NCBI RefSeq assembly: GCF_024699965.1
Contig: NZ_JAJOMZ010000004.1
Coordinates: forward strand, 1,300,001-1,364,000
DNA from: Flavobacterium sp. J372
Lineage (GTDB): Bacteria > Bacteroidota > Bacteroidia > Flavobacteriales > Flavobacteriaceae
Direction: 5' to 3'
DNA: 64,000 nt
A program made the position numbers and the translations under genes. Shown here one piece after another: positions 8,517 to 17,173 of the stretch. The notes under the pieces are model-generated. The model did not search any database, was not told the origin of the DNA, and saw only the letters and a list, made by a program, of their open reading frames with translations. Each line of letters starts with the position of its first letter. The first letter of the stretch is position 1.

Positions 8517-10751
8517 TTAGCTCTTGTTAATCCGCGTCACTTTTTCAACCCCGTCAATCTGCTTAATCTTTTCAATCAGCTTCTTCAGGATGGAATTATT
8601 TTGAACAATAACGGTAAGCTGCCCGTTAAATATCCCGGCATCACCACTAAGCGATATACTTTGTATGTTCACATTCATGTTATTTGAAATAACCTTAGTT
8701 AGTTCATTGGTAAGGCCTAATGAGTCCATACCTGTAATTTTCAGCGTGGCCTTAAATTCTTCCTGAGATGAATCTATCCATTTGGCTTTAATGATACGAT
8801 AGGCATAGTTGCTCTGCAGCCTTATAGCATTAGGGCAGTCTTTTTTATGGACTTTTATACCCTCATTGATAGTAATAAACCCAAAAACATCATCGCCCGG
8901 AATAGGGTTACAGCAGTTTGCAAGTTTGTAGTCAAGTTTTTCCTGCTCTTTACCGAAAACCAATAGGTCATAATTATGGCTTATTTCTTCACGCTGGACC
9001 TGTTCTGCCGGCAGGTTTGGCGTACGCTTTATCCTGTTCTTGAAGAAGTTCATAAACGTATTGCTCTTCAGTGCGGCGTAGTCTTTAAGCTGTTGGTTTT
9101 CAATAGATCCTGTGCCCACACGATAGAACAAGTCAAGGCTTGTTTTGAGTTTAAAGTAGTTAACCAGTTCGTTTACAGTAGCTTCATTCAATGTAATCTT
9201 AAGGTGGCGAAGCTTACGGGTAAGCAGTTCTTTACCTTCCTCCGCAATGCGTTTGGTGCTCTCGTTTAATACGTTTTTAATTTTATTTTTGGCGCGTGAT
9301 GTGGTAACATAATCAAGCCAGTGGCTGTTCGGTTTTTGATTGGGAGAGGTTATTACCTCTACCTGGTCACCGCTGTTAAGTACATGGTTGAGCGGAACTA
9401 GCTTGCCATTTACCCTTGTTCCCCGGGTGCGCATGCCAATCTCGGAGTGTATACTGAAAGCAAAATCCAGTGACGTGGCGCCTTTTGGCAGCGACTTTAT
9501 CTCACCTTTAGGGGTAAAAACATATATCTCCTTTGCATAAAGGTTTAGCTTGAAGTCTTCTACAAAATCTACAGCATTACCCGATGTGTTTTCCAAAGCT
9601 TCCTTCAGTAAGTTAAGCCAGGTTTCAAGGCCATGTTCTTCATTGTTGGCGCCTTGCTTGTATTTGTAATGAGCCGCATAACCCTTTTCGGCAATTTCAT
9701 CCATACGTTCGCTGCGTACCTGGATTTCTACCCAACGGCCTTTCGGGCCCATTACAGTAATGTGCAGAGCCTCATAACCCGTTGACTTTGGTGATGATAT
9801 CCAATCGCGCAGCCTGCTTGGACTGGGGCGGTAGTGGTCGGTTACAATAGAGTATATTTTCCAGGCAAGGAATTTTTCTTCCGAAGGTTTCGCCTTATAA
9901 ATAATGCGAAGCGCGAACTTGTCATATACTTCCTCAAACGTTACATTCTGTGCAAGCATCTTACGTCTAATGGAATAAATGCTCTTCGGACGTCCTTTTA
10001 TTGTATATTCAATGCCTTCTGCATCAAGCGACTCTTTGAGCACATCGGAAATTGACTTTATATAAGCATCCTGCTCTTCCTTTGTCTCTTTTATCTTGCT
10101 TACGATATTTTCATAAACAGCCGGTTCAGTGTATTTCAGTCCAAGGTCTTCCAGCTCATTTTTAATGTTGTATAATCCCAGCCTATGGGCTAGCGGAGCG
10201 TAGATATATAGAGTTTCAGACGCTATTTTAGCCTGCTTGTAATCGGCCATTGAGCCCATGGTTTGCATGTTGTGCAGCCTGTCAGCGATTTTTATGAGGA
10301 TAACACGCACATCATCATTCAGGGTAAGCAGCATCTTGCGGAAATTTTCCGCCTGCATTGATATTTCCTGGTCGGTCTTTACCTGCGCGATTTTAGTAAG
10401 CCCCTCAACAATCTTTGCAATCTTAGGGTTGAACATCCTCTCGATATCCTCAACAGTGATGTCGGTGTCTTCAACCACATCATGCATCAGTGCCGATGCA
10501 ATAGACGTTGCACCCAGCCCGATTTCACTTGCCACGATCTTTGCAACAGCAATGGGGTGGAAGATGTAGGCTTCTCCACTTTTACGGCGTTGGTCCTTAT
10601 GGGCATCAACAGCAACATCAAAAGCTTTGCGTATCAGCTTTTTATCATCTTCGCTAAGCGTTTGGTAGCTTATGCGCAGTAGTTCTTTATATTCTTTGGC
10701 AATTGCCTTGTTTTCCTGCTCAATATCGATTTCGGTCATATCCTGTAACAA
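8517..10751 (-). CDS. spoT: Bifunctional (p)ppGpp synthetase/hydrolase, RelA/SpoT family
   Basis: 744 residues with the full long-Rel architecture. An N-terminal HD hydrolase contains HPIAVAKIVA and the catalytic HDVVEDT. It is followed by the synthetase (RPKSIYSIRRKM, DKFALRII, STGYEALHITVMGP, IEIQVRS-type end), a TGS domain (EIYVFTPKGEIKSLPKGATSLDFA), a zinc-finger-like CCNPIPGDD segment and a C-terminal ACT domain. The HD residues are intact, so both degradation and synthesis of the alarmone are expected. As the only long Rel in the window it probably governs the stringent response. It is the head of the rel-fur-purA group. Confidence 0.95.
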   Translation of the reverse strand: MLQDMTEIDIEQENKAIAKEYKELLRISYQTLSEDDKKLIRKAFDVAVDAHKDQRRKSGEAYIFHPIAVAKIVASEIGLGATSIASALMHDVVEDTDITVEDIERMFNPKIAKIVEGLTKIAQVKTDQEISMQAENFRKMLLTLNDDVRVILIKIADRLHNMQTMGSMADYKQAKIASETLYIYAPLAHRLGLYNIKNELEDLGLKYTEPAVYENIVSKIKETKEEQDAYIKSISDVLKESLDAEGIEYTIKGRPKSIYSIRRKMLAQNVTFEEVYDKFALRIIYKAKPSEEKFLAWKIYSIVTDHYRPSPSRLRDWISSPKSTGYEALHITVMGPKGRWVEIQVRSERMDEIAEKGYAAHYKYKQGANNEEHGLETWLNLLKEALENTSGNAVDFVEDFKLNLYAKEIYVFTPKGEIKSLPKGATSLDFAFSIHSEIGMRTRGTRVNGKLVPLNHVLNSGDQVEVITSPNQKPNSHWLDYVTTSRAKNKIKNVLNESTKRIAEEGKELLTRKLRHLKITLNEATVNELVNYFKLKTSLDLFYRVGTGSIENQQLKDYAALKSNTFMNFFKNRIKRTPNLPAEQVQREEISHNYDLLVFGKEQEKLDYKLANCCNPIPGDDVFGFITINEGIKVHKKDCPNAIRLQSNYAYRIIKAKWIDSSQEEFKATLKITGMDSLGLTNELTKVISNNMNVNIQSISLSGDAGIFNGQLTVIVQNNSILKKLIEKIKQIDGVEKVTRINKS

Positions 10752-10805
10752 TAGCCCTAAATTTAGTGAAATTGTTTTGCATTTGCAATAGAATGTGTAG
10801 AATAC

Positions 10806-10830
10806 AAAAAGGCAGGGAAATAACCCTGCC
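10806..10830 (-). terminator. Rho-independent terminator after the SDR gene
   Basis: A perfect 7-bp stem ggcaggg/ccctgcc (10811-10817, 10824-10830) with a 6-base loop and a T run on the minus strand, 24 bases past the SDR stop codon. Confidence 0.8.
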
Positions 10831-10853
10831 TCGCCTCAATTTAAATCAAAAAA

Positions 10854-11600
10854 TTAACGCAATCCGCCTGCAGCGTTGATGCGCTCACCGGTTATCCAGC
10901 CTGCATCATCACTTGCTAAAAATGCTACAGCACCTGCAATATCTTCAGGCTGGCCTACACGCCCTAGCGGGGTATTAGCCACAATGCTTTTTTCAAGTTC
11001 ACTGCCGCGAATGCCGGCCGTATCGCCACCCTCGGTTGCTGTCAACCCAGGTGACACCGTGTTTACGCGTATGTTTTTAGGCGCAAGTTCTGCCGCCAGT
11101 TGCCTTGTTAGTGTATCAAGCGCACCTTTGGTTGATGAGTATACCGCAGTACCCGCACTGGGGCTTTCTGATATTACAGAACTTATGTTTACCACGCTGC
11201 CGCCCTGGGCAGGAAAGTACTTCAACGCTTCTTTTGTGGTGAGGATAGGGCCCAGCACGTTAATGCCAAATTGCCTGTTGTACTCATCGATTGTTACGTC
11301 CTCAAGCGCCTGGAAGCCATACACGCCGGCATTATTAACTAATATGTCGATTTTACCAAAAGCTGCGGCGGTTTCATTGAAAATACGTGCCACATCTTCA
11401 ACATTTGCCACACTTCCCTGTACTGCAATTGCCCTGCCGCCGTCAGCTTCAATCTGGCTTACTGTTTTGTCTGCACCGGCTTTATCGGAAGCATAATTTA
11501 CGGCTACTGCTGCGCCTTCTGCTGCTAATTTCTTTGCGATGGCAACACCTATACCTTTTGATGCGCCTGTTACTAATGCTATTTTTCCTTTAAGTTTCAT
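10854..11600 (-). CDS. Short-chain dehydrogenase/reductase (3-oxoacyl-ACP reductase-like)
   Basis: 248 residues of classical SDR type: TGASKGIG cofactor motif near residue 12, NNAG near 90, catalytic Ser in NISSV, Tyr/Lys in YSSTK, and a PG turn with NTVSPG. Single-domain and cytoplasmic. It resembles FabG or glucose-dehydrogenase-like stress SDRs, but the lone context (no acyl carrier or fatty-acid genes) argues against housekeeping FabG. The ArsR-type regulator gene lies directly upstream on the same strand and may control it. The physiological substrate is unknown. Confidence 0.9.
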   Translation of the reverse strand: MKLKGKIALVTGASKGIGVAIAKKLAAEGAAVAVNYASDKAGADKTVSQIEADGGRAIAVQGSVANVEDVARIFNETAAAFGKIDILVNNAGVYGFQALEDVTIDEYNRQFGINVLGPILTTKEALKYFPAQGGSVVNISSVISESPSAGTAVYSSTKGALDTLTRQLAAELAPKNIRVNTVSPGLTATEGGDTAGIRGSELEKSIVANTPLGRVGQPEDIAGAVAFLASDDAGWITGERINAAGGLR

Positions 11601-11664
11601 TGTATTAATATATTTAAATTATTCGATATTTTTAATTGTAACCAGTTCCGGATGATTTACGGAG

Positions 11665-11672
11665 CAAAGATA
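11665..11672 (-). promoter_or_regulatory. Candidate -7 promoter element of the SDR gene
   Basis: TATCTTTG on the minus strand matches TAnnTTTG, 65 bases upstream of the start codon. No convincing -33 TTG at the expected distance. Confidence 0.4.
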
Positions 11673-11707
11673 ATAATTAATTTAATATATCGAAATATTT
11701 CTATATA

Positions 11708-11977
11708 TTATTTTAAAGCGGAAAGGTAAGTGATGTAATTATCTAATATTTCGCGGTCCAACCTGTACTTGATATTGCGCCCTTCTTTTTCAGGAATAAT
11801 TAAGCCGGCATCAACTAATTGCTTGAGATGGTGTGATATAGAGGGCTGTGACAGCTGGATAATATTGGTGACACATGCACACTTCAACTCTCCGGCCTGC
11901 TTCATTTCATTGAGTATGCGCAGCCTGTGTGGGTCTCCCAATGCTTTTGCTATACGTTCTGCTTCTTTGTGTGTCAT
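11708..11977 (-). CDS. ArsR-family winged-helix regulator
   Basis: 89 residues, a complete minimal ArsR fold: LGDPHRLRILNEM (helices 2-3), a recognition helix SQPSISHHLKQLVDAGLI and a wing EKEGRNIKYRLD. A Cys-Ala-Cys pair (ELKCACV) lies at the end of helix 3, where ArsR/SmtB proteins carry metal- or arsenite-binding cysteines, so thiol or metal sensing is possible. No arsenic or efflux gene is adjacent; the neighbour downstream is an SDR. It has its own -7 element. Confidence 0.9.
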   Translation of the reverse strand: MTHKEAERIAKALGDPHRLRILNEMKQAGELKCACVTNIIQLSQPSISHHLKQLVDAGLIIPEKEGRNIKYRLDREILDNYITYLSALK

Positions 11978-11993
11978 GATAAATTGAAAAATG

Positions 11994-12001
11994 CAAATGT
12001 A
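11994..12001 (-). promoter_or_regulatory. Candidate -7 promoter element of the arsR-like gene
   Basis: TACATTTG on the minus strand fits TAnnTTTG and lies 16 bases before the ATG. Confidence 0.4.
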
Positions 12002-12022
12002 TCAATTTATTGCCTAAAAAAA

Positions 12023-12811
12023 CTAAAACCCTCTTTGCCTTTTGGCTTCAAATATAAGTATTGCCGCGGCTACAGATACATTCATAGAATCTATTTCGCC
12101 GCTCATGGGTATGATGATGTTTTTGTTTGATGCCTCGCGCCAGGCGGCACTTAAGCCGGTAGCTTCAGTACCTACAACCAAAGCTGTTGGCATAGTGAAA
12201 TTTTGTGTATGGTAAGATGTGGAATCCTGTAGTGTGGCACAATAAATATTAATATGGCTCTCTTTAAGAAAAGCAATTACTTCATCTGTAGTACCGGTTG
12301 CAATATTGTTGGTAAATAAGCATCCTACACTTGAACGTACAATGTTAGGATTATAAAGGTCACCTTTTGGGTCGGCTATAATTACGGCATCAACGCCTGC
12401 TGCATCTGCAGTACGGAGTAAGGCTCCAATATTTCCCGGTTTTTCAGGAGATTCTGCAACCAAAATAAGTGGATTGTCAGTAAGTTGTAAATCACCCAGT
12501 TCAAGTCTTTTACTTTTTGCTACTGCAATAATGCCTTCTGTTGTATCACGGTAGGCTAGTTTCTGATATACATCCCGAGATATCTCAATCAGTTCGGTAT
12601 GTCTCCCTGCTAGGTTTTTTACATCTGCTTCAGTAATCATTTCAGGAACAAACAAAACTGATACAATTTCATAACCGCCCTTTCGCGCCAGCTGAATCTC
12701 ACGCTGGCCTTCAATAAGGAAAGTACTGCTTTGCCTGCGCGCTTTCGCTTTTTCCTGTAGTTGGAGTAACGATTTTATATATGAGTTTTGCGGACTGGTA
12801 ATTTGTTTCAT
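12023..12811 (-). CDS. TrmH/SpoU-family RNA 2'-O-methyltransferase
   Basis: 262 residues. An N-terminal RNA-binding substrate domain (SSTFLIEGQREIQLA) precedes the trefoil-knot SPOUT domain with motif 1 (NIGALLRTADAAGVDAVI), motif 2 (VVGTEATGLSAAW) and motif 3 (IPMSGEIDSMNVSVAAAILIFE). This organisation is that of RlmB/TsnR-type enzymes that methylate a ribose in rRNA or tRNA using S-adenosylmethionine. The precise nucleotide is not predictable. It stands alone between the arsR-like gene and the MoxR operon. Confidence 0.9.
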   Translation of the reverse strand: MKQITSPQNSYIKSLLQLQEKAKARRQSSTFLIEGQREIQLARKGGYEIVSVLFVPEMITEADVKNLAGRHTELIEISRDVYQKLAYRDTTEGIIAVAKSKRLELGDLQLTDNPLILVAESPEKPGNIGALLRTADAAGVDAVIIADPKGDLYNPNIVRSSVGCLFTNNIATGTTDEVIAFLKESHINIYCATLQDSTSYHTQNFTMPTALVVGTEATGLSAAWREASNKNIIIPMSGEIDSMNVSVAAAILIFEAKRQRGF

Positions 12812-12904
12812 GTTCGGGTTGCGCGTTGCAGGTTGCTCGTTGTGTGTGCAAAAATAATGAATATGTTCTTTTACTGTGAGTATGTTACGGCAACTCCCAA
12901 CCTG

Positions 12905-14233
12905 CTAAATCATCCCCCTCGATTTTATCTCAAGGTATTTGTTTATCGTATCAATCGTAAGGTTTTCGGGCTGGGTAAGTATAGGGTGTATACCATATTT
13001 GCTGAGTTCACTCACAATCAGCCTCTTTTCATAAGCAAACTTTTCAGCTACGGCTTTGTCATAAATTTCCTGTACGGTTGCAGCTTTTTGCTTAATAAAT
13101 GTATTCAGTTCTGTGTTGTCAAAGAATATCACTACCAGCAGATGGCTTTTGGCAATGCCTTTCAGGTAGGGCAGCTGCCTGTGCAGCCCGTCAAGTGTCT
13201 CAAAATTGGTGTAAAGCAAAATAAGGCTGCGCTGGGTAATGTTTCGTTTAATGTCAGCATACAATCGCCCGTAATCACTTTCAAAATAGTCAGTGCTGAC
13301 GTTGTAAAGCGATTCCATAATTTTCTGCATTTGTGCCTGCCTGCGTTCTGCTGCCACGCGGTTTGTAATCTGCTTCGAGAAAGCAAATAATCCCGCTTTA
13401 TCACCTTTCTTCAGTACGATATCACTCAGCACCAGCGATGCATTTATGGCATAGTCGAGAAGGCTCAGCCCGCCAAATGGCATCTTCATCATACGCCCTT
13501 TGTCAATAGCCATATAAATATTCTGTGATCGCTCATCCTGAAACTGGTTTACCATAAGCTTGTTGCGCCTGGCGGTGGCATTCCAGTTTATGGTACGGAG
13601 GTCATCTCCCCGTGTATAATCTTTTATCTGCTCAAATTCCATGGTATGGCCAAGCCTTCTTATTTTCTTAAGCCCGTGCTTGAAAAGCCTGTTGGAAAAA
13701 GCTATAAGTCCGTATTTCTTTAGCTGTAGATAAGAAGGATAGGTTGGCACCATTCGGCCTTCATCAAAAACAAATCTCCGCGAAACAAGCCGTAGCGGAG
13801 AGGTCGCATAAACATTAAGCTTCCCGAAATGATATCCACCGCGCTCTACAGGCCGTAGTGTATATTCTGTTGCGATAGTTTTGCCGGCATCAAGTGTTCT
13901 GTCAATAGTAAAGTCGCGCAACTGGAACTGGAACGGAACTTCATCAATAATCCTGATTCTTATATTAAAAGAATAGTTATTATTTACAGTGACAATCATT
14001 GCATTTTCATCACCATTACTGAATTTTTCGGGTGTGGTACGGTTTGCGTTAATATTACCGGTCGCAAAAACAAGCAGTATATCTATTAATGCAAAGGCCA
14101 TATAAATGTAGAGCAAAAACCACATGGCGTTGTACATTGCAGGGAATATAAAGGCAAGCACAAAGCCGCCTACAATACCTGCAAGTATGTAGAAAAAGAA
14201 ATTGGTAAGGTATATCTTATGAAACCATTTCAT
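12905..14233 (-). CDS. DUF58 (VWA-like) protein of the MoxR operon
   Basis: 442 residues. Two N-terminal transmembrane segments (about 10-55) are followed by a beta-rich periplasmic or cytoplasmic part and a C-terminal DUF58 domain whose signature RRLGHTMEFEQIKDYTRGDD-IRTINWNATARRNKL spans about residues 195-230. A VWA-like region (MAIDKGRMMKMPF, then a metal-site-like LLDYAINASLVLS) follows. DUF58 proteins pair with MoxR AAA+ ATPases. Its start codon overlaps the moxR stop (TAATG), indicating translational coupling. It is the last gene of the operon. Confidence 0.9.
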   Translation of the reverse strand: MKWFHKIYLTNFFFYILAGIVGGFVLAFIFPAMYNAMWFLLYIYMAFALIDILLVFATGNINANRTTPEKFSNGDENAMIVTVNNNYSFNIRIRIIDEVPFQFQLRDFTIDRTLDAGKTIATEYTLRPVERGGYHFGKLNVYATSPLRLVSRRFVFDEGRMVPTYPSYLQLKKYGLIAFSNRLFKHGLKKIRRLGHTMEFEQIKDYTRGDDLRTINWNATARRNKLMVNQFQDERSQNIYMAIDKGRMMKMPFGGLSLLDYAINASLVLSDIVLKKGDKAGLFAFSKQITNRVAAERRQAQMQKIMESLYNVSTDYFESDYGRLYADIKRNITQRSLILLYTNFETLDGLHRQLPYLKGIAKSHLLVVIFFDNTELNTFIKQKAATVQEIYDKAVAEKFAYEKRLIVSELSKYGIHPILTQPENLTIDTINKYLEIKSRGMI

Positions 14234-15252
14234 TAGCGCGGAACTTCAACACCATCAATTATCTGCCTGATAATTTCAGGGCTTGTAAGGCCTTCCATTT
14301 CACGCTCGGGCGCTACAACAACCCTGTGCTGTAAAACAGGCACGGCAGCCTCTCGAACATCATCAGGTGTTACAAAGTCGCGACCGTTTAGTGCCGCAAA
14401 GCCTTTGCTGGCGTTTAATATCGCAATAGATGCCCTTGGCGAAGCACCAAGATACAGGAAGGCATTATCGCGAGTACCTGTTACAATTTTTGCGATATAT
14501 TCCAGCAATTGCGGTTCAGCAACAACCTGTTTCACGAGTGACTGGTATTGCAATATAGCCTCGCGCGTAAGCACAGGTTTAACATTGCCCAGCTTATCCC
14601 TGTCCTGCAAGGCATTCTCACGCTGAAGTATTACAATCTCTTCGTTGAGTGTAGGGTAGTCAATGTTTATCTTGAAAAGGAAACGGTCAAGTTGGGCCTC
14701 CGGCAGGCGGTAGGTGCCCTCCTGCTCAATAGGGTTTTGCGTTGCTATCACGATAAAAGGCGCGTCCATGCTGCGTGTCTCGCCGTCAATGGTTATCTGT
14801 CGTTCTTCCATCACTTCAAACAAGGCGGCCTGTGTTTTAGCCGGTGCACGGTTAATCTCATCAATTAATATGAAGTTTGAGAAGATAGGCCCATGCTTAA
14901 ACTCAAATTCCGACTTTGAAAGGTCAAATACCGATGTTCCCAAAATATCACCAGGCATCAGGTCAGGGGTAAATTGTATCCTGCCAAACCCAAGCGACAA
15001 GGTTTTGGCCAGCAGTTTTGCTGTGATGGTTTTTGCTACGCCCGGTACGCCTTCAATCAGTACGTGTCCGCCGCATAACAGCGCCACCAGCAGCCTGTCA
15101 GCCATTTTTTCCTGCCCAACGATTACTGACCGTATTTCGGTACGCACATCTGCCAGGCTTTGCTGCAGCGCACTAAGGTCTATCCGTGAACTGAAGTTTA
15201 CACTTTCATTTTCAACAGGAATATTCTCATTGTTATTCTCAAATTCTGTCAT
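14233..15252 (-). CDS. MoxR-family AAA+ ATPase
   Basis: 339 residues. Walker A is HVLIEGVPGVAKT near residue 63-75, Walker B is FILIDEINRAPAKTQ near 128, sensor 1 is VIATQNPIEQEG, and an arginine-finger/lid region sits at ASPRASIAIL. MoxR ATPases act as chaperones that mature or activate VWA/DUF58 partners, here almost certainly the overlapping DUF58 protein. It overlaps both neighbours (4 bases with the DUF4350 gene, 1 base with the DUF58 gene). Confidence 0.95.
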   Translation of the reverse strand: MTEFENNNENIPVENESVNFSSRIDLSALQQSLADVRTEIRSVIVGQEKMADRLLVALLCGGHVLIEGVPGVAKTITAKLLAKTLSLGFGRIQFTPDLMPGDILGTSVFDLSKSEFEFKHGPIFSNFILIDEINRAPAKTQAALFEVMEERQITIDGETRSMDAPFIVIATQNPIEQEGTYRLPEAQLDRFLFKINIDYPTLNEEIVILQRENALQDRDKLGNVKPVLTREAILQYQSLVKQVVAEPQLLEYIAKIVTGTRDNAFLYLGASPRASIAILNASKGFAALNGRDFVTPDDVREAAVPVLQHRVVVAPEREMEGLTSPEIIRQIIDGVEVPR

Positions 15253-16430
15253 AACATTATATTTTCAATTGCTTTACTTATGTCTATCACATCTGCTTCG
15301 GTACTTTGTGTACGTACACGATGTTTTTTTATAGCCGATACCAGTTTAACGGCATCTTCTCTTGGTTTATCTGTTTTTTGCGCAAGCTTATCAATGAATG
15401 CCTCATCAAGCACAGTGGTATCTATTTTCAGTTCGTTACGCACCCGTTCAAAAAAGTACACAAGCATCCTGTCAATAGTATTATGGTGGTCACCTGAATT
15501 ATAGTACAGATTGCCTATAGTCTTTGTAAAATCTATAGTTGTGTTGCGTAATGGTGATATAACAGGCACAATACGCTGCCGGCGTTTTGCATTGAAGAAC
15601 ATGAACACCAGTAACCCAAGCAGTGCTATCCAAAAAGCAGATTTAAGTGCGGGCTGGCCCATAATGTATCGTAAAGACGAGCCTGATATTCTTTTTTCAT
15701 GTCCTGAAGAAAACAAATAGATATCTCCTTCAGGTATATAAGAAAGTACACTCGCCGCATAGGCATTGTAATTGTCTTTCAAAAGATAATAATTACTAAA
15801 AGCCGCCGGTTGGGTATGCAGGAGGAAACGGCCATTGCCGTAAGTGACAGCTATAAAGTTTGGCTGTAGTTCCTGTTTTTGGCCTATGCGCTGGTAGCCA
15901 AGAATACTGCCGGTACTATCCGCATTTTTAAAGTAGCTGATGCCGCTGCCTTCATTTAAAATAAATTCTTCTGAAGTATTGGTTTTCACCACAACAGAAT
16001 CTTTGATATTAAACGCCTGAGGCATTTCTACCCCAAGTGAATCGAGCAGAACATCAGGGAAATATTTAGCACTAATGAAGATGGTATTGCCGTGTTGGGC
16101 AAAATACAGTAATTCCTGCGCTGATTCACCATCCAGCATAGCACCCTCATTTATATGTATAAAAGTGCCTTTAGCCCTGTATTCGCTTTTTTTGTAGTCA
16201 TATTTTGGCTCGAGGTACTCATATGGTGTTACGTTCAGCTCATGGATACTGTCGCCTTCAAAAAGGCTTGCCATTTCCTGCCTGAAGACATACAGCCCTA
16301 GAGGATTTTTATGTTCAGTCCCGTAGGTAGGCCGCCAATCTACAGGCTTTGGCTGCTGCGAATCAGCATAAAACATCAGCCCTACTATACAGACTATAAG
16401 CGCACCGCATATTACTAATGTCCTGTTCAT
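15249..16430 (-). CDS. DUF4350 domain-containing membrane protein
   Basis: 393 residues: an N-terminal membrane anchor (LVICGALIVCIVGLMFYA), a periplasmic domain with the DUF4350 core (ELLYFAQHGNTIFISAKYFP near 125-145), a second membrane segment near 262-280 (AFWIALLGLLVFMFF) and a cytosolic tail with RRQRIVPVISPLRNTT. The topology (anchored at both ends of the periplasmic domain) is as for the family. It overlaps moxR by 4 bases and the DUF4129 gene by 4 bases. Function unknown; association with MoxR/DUF58 is typical in both Bacteroidota and Actinobacteria. Confidence 0.85.
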   Translation of the reverse strand: MNRTLVICGALIVCIVGLMFYADSQQPKPVDWRPTYGTEHKNPLGLYVFRQEMASLFEGDSIHELNVTPYEYLEPKYDYKKSEYRAKGTFIHINEGAMLDGESAQELLYFAQHGNTIFISAKYFPDVLLDSLGVEMPQAFNIKDSVVVKTNTSEEFILNEGSGISYFKNADSTGSILGYQRIGQKQELQPNFIAVTYGNGRFLLHTQPAAFSNYYLLKDNYNAYAASVLSYIPEGDIYLFSSGHEKRISGSSLRYIMGQPALKSAFWIALLGLLVFMFFNAKRRQRIVPVISPLRNTTIDFTKTIGNLYYNSGDHHNTIDRMLVYFFERVRNELKIDTTVLDEAFIDKLAQKTDKPREDAVKLVSAIKKHRVRTQSTEADVIDISKAIENIML

Positions 16431-17173
16431 CGCTTCAGCCTGTTTATTGTTTCTGTAAATGCCTTTGCAGCTTTGGCGTAATCAGCTTCATTTACCGCGA
16501 ATTCACCATACCAGCTATAGTCATAAATGTATGACAGGTATCGGAACTTCGAACGCAGTGCTTCATCTTTAATTTCATATAGATAATCACTGTTCGTTTT
16601 ATCACTATGCCACTTTATGATGTTATTGTATGCCAGAATTTTGAGAAGCCATAGGTAATAATACCTGATGCCCATCCTGTAATCACCGGCCTGCTGGGTA
16701 TTGCTGATAAGTGACTGGAAATCGGCTGTTTCAATGTTTTCAATACCAATATCTTTGGCGGCAATGTTTTTACGCGCTTTGCCAAATATCCAGTAACCTT
16801 CTTTTTTCAACAAAGCCCGGGCTATAATGTAAACTACAACCAGAATAATAATTCCGGCAGCAATAGCCTTTACTATTTGCCCAATTGAAAAGCCTTTACC
16901 ATCACCACTCCCTTCAAAAGAAAACAAATCTGACAACCACCTGAGAAATTGCTGAAGTTTTGAAAGCTGTTTGTTGTTTTCTTTTCGCTTGTAATCAAAT
17001 TCAGGAGCTTTATACTTTTCCTTGTACGCGGGTGAAAAATTTCGCGAAACTGGTGTTATTGATGCAGTATCTGTATGTTGCTGCACGATTGTTTCAGCAA
17101 GCGTATCCCGGACTGCAGCCCTTGCGGGTAAGGCAAGGATAAGTAAAATAAAAAGGCTAAATAGTTTATTCAT
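16427..17173 (-). CDS. DUF4129 domain-containing membrane protein
   Basis: 248 residues with a signal peptide (FILLILALPARA), a periplasmic Lys-rich stretch, one transmembrane helix near 90-115 (IVKAIAAGIIILVVVYIIARAL) and a C-terminal DUF4129 helical domain with the family hallmark YYLWLLKILAYNNIIKW and DYSWYGEF. DUF4129 often closes transglutaminase-like membrane proteins and recurs in MoxR operons. It overlaps the SpoIIM-like gene by 8 bases and the DUF4350 gene by 4, so it is clearly one operon. Confidence 0.85.
   Translation of the reverse strand: MNKLFSLFILLILALPARAAVRDTLAETIVQQHTDTASITPVSRNFSPAYKEKYKAPEFDYKRKENNKQLSKLQQFLRWLSDLFSFEGSGDGKGFSIGQIVKAIAAGIIILVVVYIIARALLKKEGYWIFGKARKNIAAKDIGIENIETADFQSLISNTQQAGDYRMGIRYYYLWLLKILAYNNIIKWHSDKTNSDYLYEIKDEALRSKFRYLSYIYDYSWYGEFAVNEADYAKAAKAFTETINRLKR

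Noticed and set aside
10876..11496. A 206-residue open frame opposite the SDR gene
   Set aside because: It is the antisense shadow of a strongly conserved SDR with all catalytic motifs; its translation is Ser/Pro-rich with no recognisable fold.
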